A stretch of DNA of 64,000 nucleotides from Massospora cicadina (lineage: Eukaryota; Entomophthoromycota; Entomophthoromycetes; Entomophthorales; Entomophthoraceae): positions 186,001-250,000 of the forward strand of contig JAKSZP010005263.1 of assembly GCA_022478985.1 (NCBI GenBank). The letters are read 5' to 3'. Below the pieces are notes generated by a model that was not told where the DNA came from, did not search any database, and was given only the letters and a program-made list of their open reading frames with translations. Below are positions 22,059-32,611 of the stretch, one piece after another. Each line of letters opens with the position of its first letter. The first letter of the stretch is position 1. The position numbers were made by a program, and so were the translations under genes.

Positions 22059-22653
22059 TGTAACAGATGAGTTCATCTCATTTGTTACATTCTGATTCAG
22101 ATTCATATTTTCCAAATCTGAGTCAGATTGCTTTAAAACATTTTTAGTTTGATCATTTTGGACATTGGGTTGTGCCTCACCCAAGCTGTTAATTAGGCTT
22201 GTGTGAGCCTAATTGATAGCTTAGATGGGGTCCCTGAAGCGCTGCCTTTATAAGGTGTGCATGCCATTTCCAAAGTTCACTTCAGAAATTCTACAAGGAC
22301 CCTAGCATTCCCTTCCTGGGAGCATTGTCAGTTGCTCCCCAGATGAGTTCTGGTTGGCAGGCGCCTTGGTTTTTATATTCCAGAATAATAAAAGGATGTT
22401 TTGGGGTTCACATACCTCACATACCTGTGGTCTTTTTCAGGTGTTTCTGTTTTGAAGAGTTTTTATGTGGTTGGGTTGGACCAACCACACAGAGGACTTA
22501 CATAGCCCACCAATGAGAGGTGAATGTTTGGCTGCTTGTCAGTGCCCCAAACCTCTCCCTACTCAGTTAGGCCATTTTGGTTACTTGTTGGTGCACCAAA
22601 GAAATTTGGAAAATTATACAGAGGATGGAACTGGGGTGTTTCCACCCATTACA
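22059..22653 (+). repeat. TRIM 3' LTR
   Basis: Second copy of the 595-bp repeat. Differences from the first copy are mostly transitions. Confidence 0.85.
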
Positions 22654-23240
22654 AGAAGTACACCCACCACCCTCTTCTGCAGCCACATATTTGTTCCCAT
22701 GTGTGGCGCTGCTTGAGATGGGTATACTGTACTGCTGAGTGCTCTAATGCTTTGCACTCATCTTGCATTGTGTGTGGCCAGTATGGAACTTTGGTTCACA
22801 GCCTAGAAAGGTGCCCTCCTTCAGAAGTGATATAGCATGAGGTTCAGTGTCTCTTTCATCAGGATCAGGAACAGCTCTTCAACCTGTCTATGGACATCTT
22901 CACTTTGTCCATGGTTTTCCCTCTATCACCTTCCCTACATACCTTAATGGTTGCAATCACTATGTGGACTATCCACACAATTATCTTGGATGCTATCTCA
23001 GGCTCTACTACCACCTTCCAGAAAGCTATATGTCAGTTCCAGTCACACCTTGTGGACCACTTTCAAGCTTGGATGTTTGGGTACCTTCCACCCCATCATT
23101 GCCAGATGGTCTCATCCTGGTTACCAGTTTGGTTCATTGCTTCAGACCCCTTCCTACATACATGCTCAATAGTGGTGCAAGCCCCTACACATGTAACCCC
23201 CTTTCCTTTTCTTAGCATTCCCACTGGCAACATGAGATAG
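22654..23240 (+). pseudogene. LINE ORF2 C-terminal Cys/His domain
   Basis: After the TRIM the frame resumes and includes C-I-V-C-G-x-Y-G-T-L-V-H-S-L-E-R-C at about 22767-22815. This is a CX2C-X7-H-X4-C pattern like the terminal zinc motif of L1/Tx1-type ORF2 proteins. The remaining codons to about 23220 are hydrophobic and Thr/Ser-rich, ending before the 3' untranslated region. Confidence 0.7.
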
Positions 23241-23399
23241 TGTTTTCTTCTCTGGGGTGCCCTCCTCTTGCTGAAGTTCATTTTGTTAGTTTAGTTTACT
23301 TATTGGAAGTGCCCATCCCCTGGTCAGCCTTCCACATATAAAATTTAATAATTTAATAATTTAAATATATACTTATATTACTATTTGTTTTTAAGATTT

Positions 23400-23590
23400 A
23401 TTAGTATCAGGAACTACTCTGATAACCACCCATATCTCTTTTAACTTTATATTATTAATTTAATAGTAAGAGTAATGTAGGAACCAATTTTTTTCTAGCC
23501 AAAACAGGTTTCAAACCTGTAATAGCATTCTAGTCTACTTCACTTATGGTTACAGGTGTACACAACTATACCTGGTGCTTAATTTACTAT
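23400..23590 (-). mobile_element. tRNA-like SINE family 2, copy 1
   Basis: On the minus strand a B-box-like CAGGTTTGAAACCTG (about 23506-23520) is followed by a TTTTGGCTAGAAAAA segment. The body then shows the series ending near tcaggaactac at 23408-23418. Two further copies lie at 36850-36995 and 37005-37205 with the same order of blocks. No target duplication was resolved. Confidence 0.55.
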
Positions 23591-23897
23591 CAACTTTATC
23601 TCATTTCTAGAATGCTAATCGATTCAATTATTAGATCAATATACCTAAATGAATCAGCTTTTTAACAGCCGAATGTACATTTTCTTACCATTTTAGGAAC
23701 AATAAACCAATTCTCACCCACTCGCCCAAATAGATTGAACCTATCAGAAATGATAGTTTCAGATTCGATATTCTTCACCATTTCTAACCCACTCGCCCAA
23801 ATAGATTAAACCTATCAGACTCAAAGGTTTAAGATATCAGTCAGTACGTCAGCGAATGTGTTTTATTAACCCTTTCAATGATTTGATGCATATATGC
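23591..23897. repeat. Degenerate periodic repeat, CCCACTCGCCCAAATAG type
   Basis: Two imperfect units (around 23714 and 23788) with cccactcgcccaaatagatt and cctatcaga. The same units occur at 25356-25480 and 32355-32580. No gene was seen. Confidence 0.5.
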
Positions 23898-24595
23898 TGT
23901 TGGACAATTGCAAGTCCGATATTGTGAGAAGAGCGTCTTGGATGAGGATGATTGTAAAATCGGCCAAAAGACCCTGGCCAATTTGCGGTGGAATCCTTCA
24001 AATCGGGGCAATAATTCAATAGATATTACTAAAACTCGGCCAAATGGTTTGAGTTTAGGTAGCCGGAATAGTCCGACTCATCGGTGGAATCAAGTGAGCT
24101 CTTCCGAGGTCCCTCCCCGCCTTACCACCAATCTCCTTTAAGCCACACAGCGGAGATCAGGCCCTTTTATAGGGTTGGAAGGGGTCCCGAAAAGTGCAGA
24201 TATTTTCGCACATGGTGATTGGATCAAATTCATCAAAACATTACCTCACGGGCTTGTCCTGCCCACTCTCGACCCTCCATTGGCCTTTCCAATAGAGCGA
24301 GGTGAGATTTGAGGGCTTCAATAGGTCGAATGACCATATTTCCTTATTTGGTTCGAACCTAATAATGATTCGATGCGTATGCCCTTCGAGCCCGAAGTGA
24401 GCTTAATTACTAAGTTATAACATTGTATGACGGTTCGTTTTTTCTTATCCCTGCGACACTTAAACGATAAAAACTTACAACTTTTTAGCTTTTAGTGTCT
24501 GTTTATTTTTATTAATTTAAGTGGTTATAATCCCCTGTTTGTTGGACTTTAGGCTTTAACGCACCAGCGAGTCTATACCTACCTAAAATCCAACG
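23898..24595 (+). repeat. Solo LTR of the Gypsy-1 family, CpG-rich copy
   Basis: A 698-bp LTR starting TGTTGGACAATTGCA and ending AAAATCCAACG, between tatgc (23893-23897) and tatgt (24596-24600), a 5-bp duplication with one transition. It aligns with 12155-12899 but keeps many CG dinucleotides. The last 56 bp (24540-24595) pair as a hairpin with TTGGACTTTAGG against CCTAAAATCCAA. No internal region is present. Confidence 0.9.
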
Positions 24596-24681
24596 TATGT
24601 GTCCAAAAACTGAGGGGTATGTAAATCTAAAACCGTATATATGCGTCCAAAAAATGAGATTTACATAGATTTATTTCAAAG

Positions 24682-25075
24682 CTAGCATTCATTACCCGTG
24701 CTTCGCTACGGTGTCTATAAAATTTCAGATATCCAAATTTATTGATTTAGATTTTATATTATAGATAAACAAAGCCACTTAGCCAAATCTAATTGCTCAA
24801 TCGAATCAACCAAAACTCACCAACCGCTCAGCTAAACCTAACTGAACTATCAAAACAACCAATAACTAATCACCTCTCAAATCTAAACTGTATCCTATCG
24901 ATTCGAACAAAAGCCATCAACCGCTCGGCCAAACAAAATAAACCTATTGAATCAATCAAATAACACCAAACTGCTACCCAAAACATCTCACTATATTTAA
25001 AATCATTGTGTATGTGATATATCTTCCAAACTACTAAATCAACTTCTACTTAACTTGCCAAAAGTATTTTATTAA
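24682..25075 (-). mobile_element. Helitron-like non-autonomous repeat upstream of RPB1
   Basis: On the minus strand the segment ends with a short hairpin (CCGTAGCGAAGCACGG, 24696-24711) followed 10 bp later by CTAG at 24682-24685. This is the order expected of a Helitron 3' end, though the next host base is C rather than T. The body (24720-25060) is nearly the same as 32640-32960 downstream of RPB1 and contains the ~45-bp periodic units. There is no coding capacity. Class assignment is an inference. Confidence 0.5.
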
Positions 25076-25540
25076 TTTAGGGGAACCTTATTGGGCAGGT
25101 TTTTTAAAGTTATATAATCAAAACATCCAGATACCCATGCTTCGCTATGGCATTTAAAGTTTATCAGTTGATAAACTCACATTGTAGCTATAGGCTTGCC
25201 AGCACCCTCTCGAAACACTCGGACTAACAGCTCCGCTGTTGCCCTCGTGGCAGACCAGAGCCGATTATCCTAACTACTTAATTACTTAAAACTACATTGA
25301 TTTTTGTTTAGTTTCGGGTGAGCAATTTGGTGAATTATGAGATAATATTTGCCAATTCTCACCCACTCGCCCAAATAGCTTGAACCCATCAGACTCGATA
25401 GTTTTAGATTCGAAAGACTCGCCAATTTTCACCTACTCACCCAAATAGATTGAACCTATCAGACTCGAAGGTTTCAGATGTCAGTCAGTACGTCAATCAG
25501 TGAGTGTCAGTGAATTTTTTTAAGTAGAATTTATCGAATA
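25076..25540. repeat. Dispersed repeats up to the RPB1 promoter
   Basis: Contains a second hairpin segment (cccatgcttcgctatgg, about 25134-25150), then a block at about 25200-25340 with actcggactaacagctccgc that matches 32214-32330 downstream of RPB1. Two CCCACTCGCCCAAATAG-type units follow at 25366 and 25434. It ends near a ttttttaagtag segment that also ends the downstream copy at about 32600. Confidence 0.5.
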
Positions 25541-25771
25541 TTCGTGTTACGACAAGGACCAAAATGATTACAAAAAGTTTGAACGCGGCTAAGAAAATTT
25601 TTGCAAAAGTTAAGGACCAAAAAATAGAGTTTTTGAAAATCAGTGAAAGGGCTAAGTAGATTACCGCGAGTTGGGATTTGGAAATAGAAGATAAAATTTA
25701 ATAGAGCATTCAGCTTTCTTCATCCTGTCGAGCAGCAAACCACGCAGATTTAAAGTTTTAGAGGGTGGAGC
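25541..25771 (+). promoter_or_regulatory. RPB1 upstream region
   Basis: About 230 bp between the last recognisable repeat and the RPB1 start codon appear to be single-copy in this window. They are AT-rich, with no clear TATA box. A pyrimidine-rich stretch (cagctttcttcatcctgtcg, about 25712-25731) lies 40-60 bp before the ATG and is a plausible transcription start area. This is a guess from position. Confidence 0.4.
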
Positions 25772-28700
25772 ATGTCGACGTTACAACGGTTTACTACCTC
25801 TTCCGTCCCATTACGGCGGGTTGAAGGGGTTCAGTTTGGGATCCTTTCGCCAGAGGAGATTGTACGCTTAGGTTTTATTTTTTTTATCGATTTCGGCTTT
25901 ATTATCATACTTTATCGTTTGCCTTCATTCACCCTAGCGTTGAAGCTAATCGTTGCCCAACACCTTTCTGCAATGTTTTTTTAAGTTTACATCCTAGCCT
26001 TAGCAAGGTTATTGATTCTAGCCTTAAACTTCTAATTTAATCCTTGTGACCCTTTACATCCAATTTGACCTATTGAATATATTTTATACCCTTATTTAAT
26101 GATGCACTCCACTGAAGCCCAGCTTTTAATTCATGCACGCTTTGTTTTTAAATGCGATAGGTTTTAAAGCACATTTGCCCATTGACCTTTTAGAAACGGA
26201 TGTCAGTGGCACAGATAATGTACGCTGAGACGATGGATGAGTCAGGGCATCGCCCTAAGGAGGGAGGGTTACTCGATCCTCGTATGGGGACGATAGATCG
26301 CAACTACAGATGTGGTACCTGCCAAGAGGACATGGCGGAGTGCGTTGGCCACTTTGGCCACATCAGATTATGCAAACCGGTTTTTCATTGCGGATTCTTG
26401 ACCCGGGTTAAGAAGGTCCTTGAGTGCGTCTGCTACTATTGCGGCCGCTTGAAATTAGATGAGGTGAGGCACGACTCTATCCTTTGGTATGTGAAGTGGA
26501 GGCTAAAGATTTTGCAGGAGAACTTGGCCTTCCGCCGTGCGCTCAAAATCCGAAACCAGCTGAAGCGCTTCCGAGCGGTTTGGGAGGCGTGTCGAACCAA
26601 GATGGTCTGTGACGCGGGGAAGGGCGTGCTGGAGAATATGGACCACCAGGATGCGGAATTGAAGACCAAGATGGGGTGTGGCCATCGTCAGCCGATTTAC
26701 CGCAAGGAAGCTCTTCGCATCTTTGCCCACTTTAAAGGGGACAGGAGCTCCGAAGATGCGGTTGGGGAGAAGCTGTTGATGACGCCACAGTACATCCTCC
26801 AGACTTTTAAGAAGATCAGCGACGAGGATGTTGAGGCGATGGGCCTCAGTGCCCAGTATTCTCGGCCGGAATGGATGATCCTTTTTAACTTGGCGGTCCC
26901 CCCGCCCTGCGTGCGCCCCAGTATTGTTTCGGGCGCCGGGCGCGGGGAGGACGATCTGACCCATAAGCTTAGCGATATCATCAAGGCCAACGACCAATAC
27001 AAGTCTTCGGAGGCCGAGGGCGTGCCCAGCCATATTTTGGATGAGTTTGAGTTTCTACTCCAGTACCACGTTGCCACCTTCAAAGATAACGAGGTTGCGG
27101 GCCTGCCGGCTGCCACGCAGAAGTCCGGGCGCCCCGTCAAGTCACTCCGCACCCGCCTCAAGGGCAAGGACGGCCGGTTGCGGGGGAATCTGATGGGGAA
27201 GCGTGTGGATTTCTCCGCCCGGACGGTCATTACGGGGGACCCCATGCTGTCTATCGATGAAGTTGGGGTGCCTCGCTCCATTGCACGGAATCTCACCTAC
27301 CCCGAGATGGTGACGTCCTACAACTTTGAGAAGATGCAGAAGCTGGTCCGCAACGGGCCGACGCAGCACCCTGGGGCCAAGTATGTGATCCGCGATGATG
27401 GTGTGCGCATTGACCTGCGTCACCGCCGTGCCACGGGTGACATGGCCCTGCAGATTGGCTTCTGCGTTGAGCGGCATATCGATGATGGTGATGTGGTGAT
27501 CTTCAATCGCCAGCCTTCCCTGCATAAGATGTCCATGATGGGGCATCAGGTGCGGGTGTTGCCCTTCTCCACCTTCCGCCTCAACCTGTCAGTGACCTCA
27601 CCCTACAACGCCGATTTTGATGGCGACGAGATGAACATGCACGTCCCGCAGTCGGAAGAGGCGCGGTCTGAGGTTTTGGAGCTGTGCATGGTGTCAAAGC
27701 AGATCGTATCCCCCCAAGCCAACAAGCCAGTGATGGGCATAGTCCAGGACTCCCTGTGTGGCATCCGCAAGTTTACTAAACGGGACTGTTTCCTGTCCAA
27801 GGAGTTTGTTTACAACCTGGTGTTATGGATCCCAGGCTGGAACGGCTACCTCCCCCACCATGCATCCAATTCCCTATGCCGCTGTGGACCGGTAAGCAGC
27901 TGCTCAGCTTGCTGATCCCAACCGGGATTAACTTGACCACCTTCCACTCCGCCCACCCAGATGGTGAGAAGGGCTACATCTCGCCTGGGGATACCCGAGT
28001 TGAGATTGTCAATGGGGAACTTCTTTGTGGGATTGTCTGCAAGAGAACAGTGGGGGCATCAGCTGGTGGCCTGATCCATACCATCTTCAACGAGTTTGGG
28101 GAGGCGCCAACAGCCCGCTTCCTCAACGGCACCCAGACCCTCATCAACTATTGGTTCCTGCAGCATTCCTTTTCCATTGCCATTGGTGACATGATTGCTG
28201 ACCACGAGACAATGTACAAGGTTAACCAGTGCATTGATGATGCCAAAATTGAAGTCAACCGGTGTATTGAGGAGGCCCAATGTGGCCGCCTTGACCCGCT
28301 GCCGGGAATGACAGTGCGTGAGACATTTGAGTCCCGTGTTAACCAGGCCCTGAACAAGGCGCGTGATGATGCGGGCAAGATGGCTGAGAGGAGCCTTCCA
28401 GAATACAACAACATCAAGCAGATGGTGGTCTCTGGCTCCAAGGGCTCCTTCATCAACATCTCACAGATGTCAGCGTGCGTGGGCCAGCAGAATGTGGAGG
28501 GCAAACGTATCCCCTTCGGCTTCCAGCACCGGACGTTGCCCCACTTTACCAAATATGACCACAGCCCTGGCTCCCGTGGCTTTGTTGAGAACAGCTACCT
28601 AAGGGGTCTAACCCCCCAAGAGTTCTTCTTCCACGCCATGGGAGGGCGTGAGGGCCTGATTGACACAGCGGTGAAGACTGCTGAGACAGGGTACATCCAG

Positions 28701-31663
28701 CGCCGCCTTGTCAAGGCCTTGGAGGATGTTATGGTCAACTATGATGGCACGGTGCGCAACTCCCTTGGACAAGTGATCCAATTCTGCTATGGAGAGGATG
28801 GCATGGATGCTGCATTTGTTGAGAAGCAGTCCTTTGACAGCCTTCGACTCTCCAATGCTGAGTTTGAGGAGATGTACTGCCTCACTGTGACACCAGCGGG
28901 AGAGCTGAATGTTGATAGCTCCCTCTTTGATGGTGACGCCTTCCTGGATGTGGGCATCTCCTACCCTAGCTTTGATGCAGTGCTGAAGCGGGAGTTTGCT
29001 CAGCTTGTGGTTGACCGTGATCTGCTCCGTAGCTTTGTGTTTACTTCAGGTGAGGACAGATGGCCCATGCCGGTGAACATCAAGCGGCTGATCCGCAATG
29101 CCCAGGTCAAGTTTCACTGCCACGCCCGCCACCCCACCAACCTGCACCCCTCTGTTGTCATCACCACGGTTGAGCGGCTGCTGGAAGAGCTTGTGGTCAT
29201 CCGTGGCACTGATGCCCTGTCTGTTGAGGCCAATGTGAACGCAACCATCCTGTTCAAGCTCCTGGTGCGCTCAATTCTTGCATCAAAGCGAGTTCTCCAG
29301 GAGTTTCACCTCACCACTGATGCCTTCCAGTGGCTCATCACTGAAATTCAGACCCGCTACAACCTGTCCCAGGCCAATCCTGGGGAAATGGTTGGGACCC
29401 TGGCTGCGCAGTCCATTGGAGAGCCTGCCACACAGATGACCCTCAACACTTTCCACTTTGCTGGGGTGTCCAGTAAGAATGTGACACTGGGGGTGCCTCG
29501 CTTGAAGGAGATCATCAATGTTGCCACCAACCTCAAGACCCCTGGCATGGTTGTGCATCTTGCTGGGGATTATTCCACCTCTGATGCCAAGGCCAAGTCA
29601 GTTCAGATTGACCTCGAGCATTGCACCCTTGCCAGTGTCACCCATCGGACCCAGATCTTCTATGACCCCACCCCCACAACAGCCTCATTGCTGAGGATGC
29701 TGAGTGGCTCTTCCAGCTGTACCAGCTCAATGATGCCGCCTTCAATGGTGTCTCAAAGTGGGTCCTCCGCATTGAGTTGGACAGTTTGGCCTTGGTTGAT
29801 AAGAGCCTGACACCCCAGCAGATTGCCAATGAAATCCAGCAAAGGTACAATGGGGAGGTGGTTTGCTATGCCACGGATGAGAACGCTGATCCTGCCGTCA
29901 TCCATTGCCGCATCCACATGGCCAACATGGAGGACTTGAACTTTGACGACAGCTTCCTTCGCCGCCTGGAGACCAATATGTTGTCAGAGATCACCTTGCG
30001 TGGTATCCCTGACATTAAGCGGGTGTTCATCCAGACGAAGAAGAACACCTTCATTAACCCCACCCAAGGTCAATTTCAGTCCCGCGAGGAGTTTGTCCTT
30101 GAGACAGATGGCACCAATCTCAAGCAGGTCATGTACCTGGAACAGGTTGATCCCACCCGCATCTACTCCAATGATATTGCTGAGATCATGCAGGTGCTTG
30201 GGATTGAAGCGGCCCGCAAGGTCATCCTTAAGGAGCTGCGCAATGTCATTGAATTTGATGGGTCCTATGTCAACTACCGCCATCTTGCACTGCTGTGCGA
30301 TGTCATGACAACCCGTGGCTCCCTCTTGGCCATTACGCGTCATGGCATCAACCGCACGGACTCGGGGGCATTGATGCGCTGCTCCTTTGAGGAAACGGTG
30401 GAGATCCTTATGGATGCAGCTGCAGTTGGCGAGTTTGATGACTGCAAGGGCATCTCAGAAAACATCATCCTTGGTCAGGTTGCACCCCTCGGTTCTGGGG
30501 CTTTTGATGTGCTCTTGGATGAGACTGCGTTGTTTGAGCTTCCCAGGGCTGCCTTCTTGGTCAACGAAGGCAAGGCGGGAGGGTTAGATGTGGATGGCAG
30601 CTGCTTGTCCTCTTACTCATTCCCTATGACCCCCTACGATGGGCGATCTCCCGAGCGGATTGATATGTTTGGGCTGAACTCCCCTGCGGGTGTGCTATTT
30701 TCCCCCGCTGGGGATAATGGTGCCACTGGATTCTCCAAGGTTGCCACTTCCCTCCCTGGCCCAGTGTGGGGCAGCATTGATGGAAGCACCAGCCCAGCTT
30801 ATATCCCCAACGCGGTTGGATCGAGCCCCGTGTATTCTCCATCCCGCCCCACGTTTTCAATCAGCTCGCCTCAGTACTCTCCTGCTTCGCCCATCTCATT
30901 CAACTCTGACAAGGGCAGCGAGCATAAGCTGGGTTCACCCTCCTACTCTCCTACGTCCCCCCGCTTCTCCACCGCTTCACCCAGCTATTCCCCAGTTGCT
31001 CGGGACGCTGGGTTGGCCAGCTGCACTTCTTTCTCGCCCACGTCGCCCTCCTACTCCCCTACATCTCCGCGCACGTCTGCGACCACTTGCCTGCCATATG
31101 GCAACCAGGGTTCGGCACTGGCCTATTCGCCCTCGAGCCCAAGTTACTCACCCACCTCACCGTCCTACTCCCCAGCTTTGGTGTCAGCCTCTGCGCAAGC
31201 CACCAGTGCGGCCGCTGTCTCCTACTCTCCAAGTTCTCCTTCCTACTCCCCCGGGATGTCCTATTCCCCGGTAGTGCAGTCAGCTCGGTCGCCGGCCTTT
31301 GTGCCCTCAAGTGCAAACTACTCGCCCACCTCCCCCAGCTACTCGCCAGCGGCGCCAAACTTTTCCCCCATGTCGCCCTCCTACTCGCCCACCAGCCCCT
31401 CGTATGCAAGGGCCAGCTATACGCCCGCGTCGCCCTCCTACTCTCCCGCGTCGCCCAGCTTCTCTGTGGCCAGCCCCACTGGGCCCAAAGCTACTTACCA
31501 CCCCACGTCACCTAGCTATGCCCCCACCTCCCCTGCCGGGCATGCCACATCAGGCTTTTACAACAACCTCTCCAGCGCCACCCCCTTCACCTTCAACTAC
31601 TCCCTTATTGGAAGCCAGGATAACAAGTCCCCCAGCGACAGCCCTTTGGAGGAGGGGAAGTAG
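25772..31663 (+). CDS. RPB1: DNA-directed RNA polymerase II largest subunit (two exons, two apparent 1-bp sequence errors)
   Basis: RPB1 carries the polymerase active site for mRNA synthesis in the nucleus. Exon 1 (25772-25861) encodes 30 residues ending [11 protein letters not shown]. Exon 2 starts at 26194 with KRMSVAQI. The whole would be about 1853 residues. Visible parts: clamp zinc motif C70-X2-C73-X6-C80-X2-H83; catalytic [10 protein letters not shown] at about 502-511; bridge-helix block [20 protein letters not shown] near 840; trigger loop [11 protein letters not shown] from about 1111; CTD from about 1578. The frame steps by one base at a C5 run at 27852-27856 and again at a C5 run at 29671-29675. 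One extra C at each site gives a continuous frame aligning with yeast Rpb1 without gaps there. It is the only clear host gene here and the most GC-rich stretch, and no other host gene shares a promoter with it. Confidence 0.97.
25862..26193 (+). other. RPB1 intron 1
   Basis: A 332-bp intron with GT at 25862 and AG at 26192-26193, between GAG ATT and AAA CGG, phase 0. Removing it joins SPEEI to KRMSV, the order known in RPB1 proteins. Reading through would end at a stop near 25984. It is AT-rich with a T-rich run before the AG. It is long for a fungal intron. Confidence 0.93.
30830..31622 (+). other. RPB1 C-terminal domain, degenerate heptads
   Basis: About 25 heptad-like units can be counted (residues about 1578-1840). 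Only about three are exact YSPTSPS; many are [21 protein letters not shown] or YTPASPS. The tract is broken by spacers rich in Ala, Ser and Gly, such as the segments at about 30900-30940, 31060-31125 and 31185-31220. The protein ends in an acidic tail [11 protein letters not shown]. The domain would be phosphorylated to recruit capping, splicing and termination factors. Confidence 0.9.
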
Positions 31664-31701
31664 ATGGCACCTTAAAAGTATCCATGGCTCTTTAACGCCC
31701 C

Positions 31702-31707
31702 AATAAA
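31702..31707 (+). terminator. Likely RPB1 polyadenylation signal
   Basis: AATAAA lies 39 bp after the stop codon, followed by a T/G-containing stretch. This is the only close match to the canonical signal in the first 200 bp after the gene. Confidence 0.6.
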
Positions 31708-31739
31708 TAATGCTACAGTTGGCCCTTTAGAAGCTTAAT

Positions 31740-32611
31740 ATCGCATCTCCTTTAATCATATTGCACCGGAGTTGTTTTTTGAGCTACCAGTGAGGCTTTA
31801 TTGAGCTGTTAATGTAGGTTAGATTTAATCTAAATAAGCTGAGAGCTTTCAGCGTACACCAGCAGCTGTCACCCAAATTTCAAATTGGCTTCGTATAGCA
31901 CCCATCTAAGGTAATCAAACCCACCCTCACCTTTATAAAAAGTGAAGGTATGGTATCCCAATCTTTCACATGACAAAAACGCTCTTTCAAAAGTGGGTAA
32001 CCTTTTCAAACCTTGGTCACAAACTGTGATTTTAGATTTATAAATTACTAGCGGAGTTACTTAATGTTGTTTGGGTTTATTTGTTCCCAGAATTTGAACT
32101 GACTAAATTAGGGTTTATATTATAAAGTGGAGTTACCTGGCGTTGCTCGGGTTTATTTATAAGCTCACAATGGCATAGCCTTAAAGGATGTGCCAGTGCT
32201 ACTCTCAAGCCATTCGGACTAACAGCTTCACTGTTGCCCTAGTGCTGACCAGATCTGATTATCCTAACTAATTAATTACTTAAAACTCTAATACTGATTT
32301 TCGTTTAGTTTCGGGTGAGCAATTTGGTAAATTATTAGATAATATTCGCCAATTCTCACCCACTCACCCAAATAGATTAAACTTATTAGAATCGATTAGC
32401 TTCAGGTGAGCAATTTGGTGAATTATTCAACATTATTTGTCAATCTTCACCCACACGGCCAAATAGATTGAACCCATCAGGCTCGATAATTTCAGATTCG
32501 ATAAGATTCGCCAATTCTCACCCACTCACCCCTAATAGATTGAGCCTATCAGACTCAAAGATTTCAGATGTCAGTCAATCAGTGAGTTTGTCAGTGAATT
32601 TTTTAAGTAGA
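31740..32611. repeat. Helitron-like and periodic repeats downstream of RPB1
   Basis: At 32048-32051 the minus strand ends CTAG followed by T, about 8 bp after a decayed hairpin (plus-strand gcggagttac then ttgtttgggttt). The intact version of this hairpin type is seen at about 32131-32155 (ggagttacctggcgttgctc). The block at 32166-32330 matches 25190-25340 upstream of RPB1. Units of the CCCACTCACCCAAATAG type follow to 32580. No ORF of note was seen. Confidence 0.5.

Larger units (their letters stand above)
20879..22653 (+). mobile_element. TRIM-type non-autonomous LTR element inside the LINE
   Basis: Two direct repeats of 595 bp (20879-21473 and 22059-22653) flank a 585-bp interior with no recognisable protein. 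The LTRs begin TGTAA and end TTACA. Flanking pentamers are ggaag (20874-20878) and agaag (22654-22658), one mismatch. A purine tract (aagtgggggatga) precedes the second LTR. The orientation is inferred from that tract and the TATA/AATAAA order in the LTR. The LINE reading frame continues across the insertion with KYTHHPLLQPHIC, confirming the target. Confidence 0.88.
16306..23364 (+). mobile_element. LINE retrotransposon (L1/Tx1-like), interrupted by a TRIM
   Basis: Non-LTR element bounded by perfect 13-bp copies of atatatacttata (16293-16305 and 23365-23377). ORF1 with a CCHC knuckle is followed by ORF2 with an endonuclease, a reverse transcriptase and a C-terminal Cys/His motif. The 3' end is an AT microsatellite-like tail (aatttaataatttaataa) preceded by CCATCCCCTGGTCAGC at about 23313-23328. 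All frames are broken. The AT-rich duplications alone could arise by chance, but they sit exactly at the two ends predicted from the coding content. Without the inserted TRIM the element would be about 5.3 kb. Confidence 0.85.

Noticed and set aside
21186..22835. Several ORFs of 60-110 codons
   Set aside because: They come from the two TRIM LTRs and its interior and repeat between the LTRs.
24682..24685. Firm Helitron 3' end upstream of RPB1
   Set aside because: Hairpin and CTAG are present but the next base is C, not T, so I list it only as Helitron-like.
24880..24940. tRNA gene or SINE head, because the minus strand shows GGCCGAGCGGTT and later GTTCGAATC
   Set aside because: The two boxes are only about 10 bp apart and there is no acceptor stem; they are part of the ~45-bp periodic repeat.
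25772..25984. A 70-codon ORF starting at the RPB1 ATG
   Set aside because: Only the first 30 codons are RPB1; the rest is intron read-through. The GT-AG intron joins to the conserved KRMSV segment.
26436..27546. Long antisense open frames opposite RPB1 exon 2
   Set aside because: They are shadows of a GC-rich, strongly conserved coding strand and show no domain of their own.
25772..31663. RPB1 as a pseudogene because of two frame breaks
   Set aside because: All catalytic and zinc motifs are intact and both breaks sit at C5 runs where one base restores perfect alignment.
30690..31706. Pro/Arg/His-rich open frames overlapping the RPB1 CTD in other frames and on the minus strand
   Set aside because: They arise from the repetitive YSPxSPx codons read out of frame.
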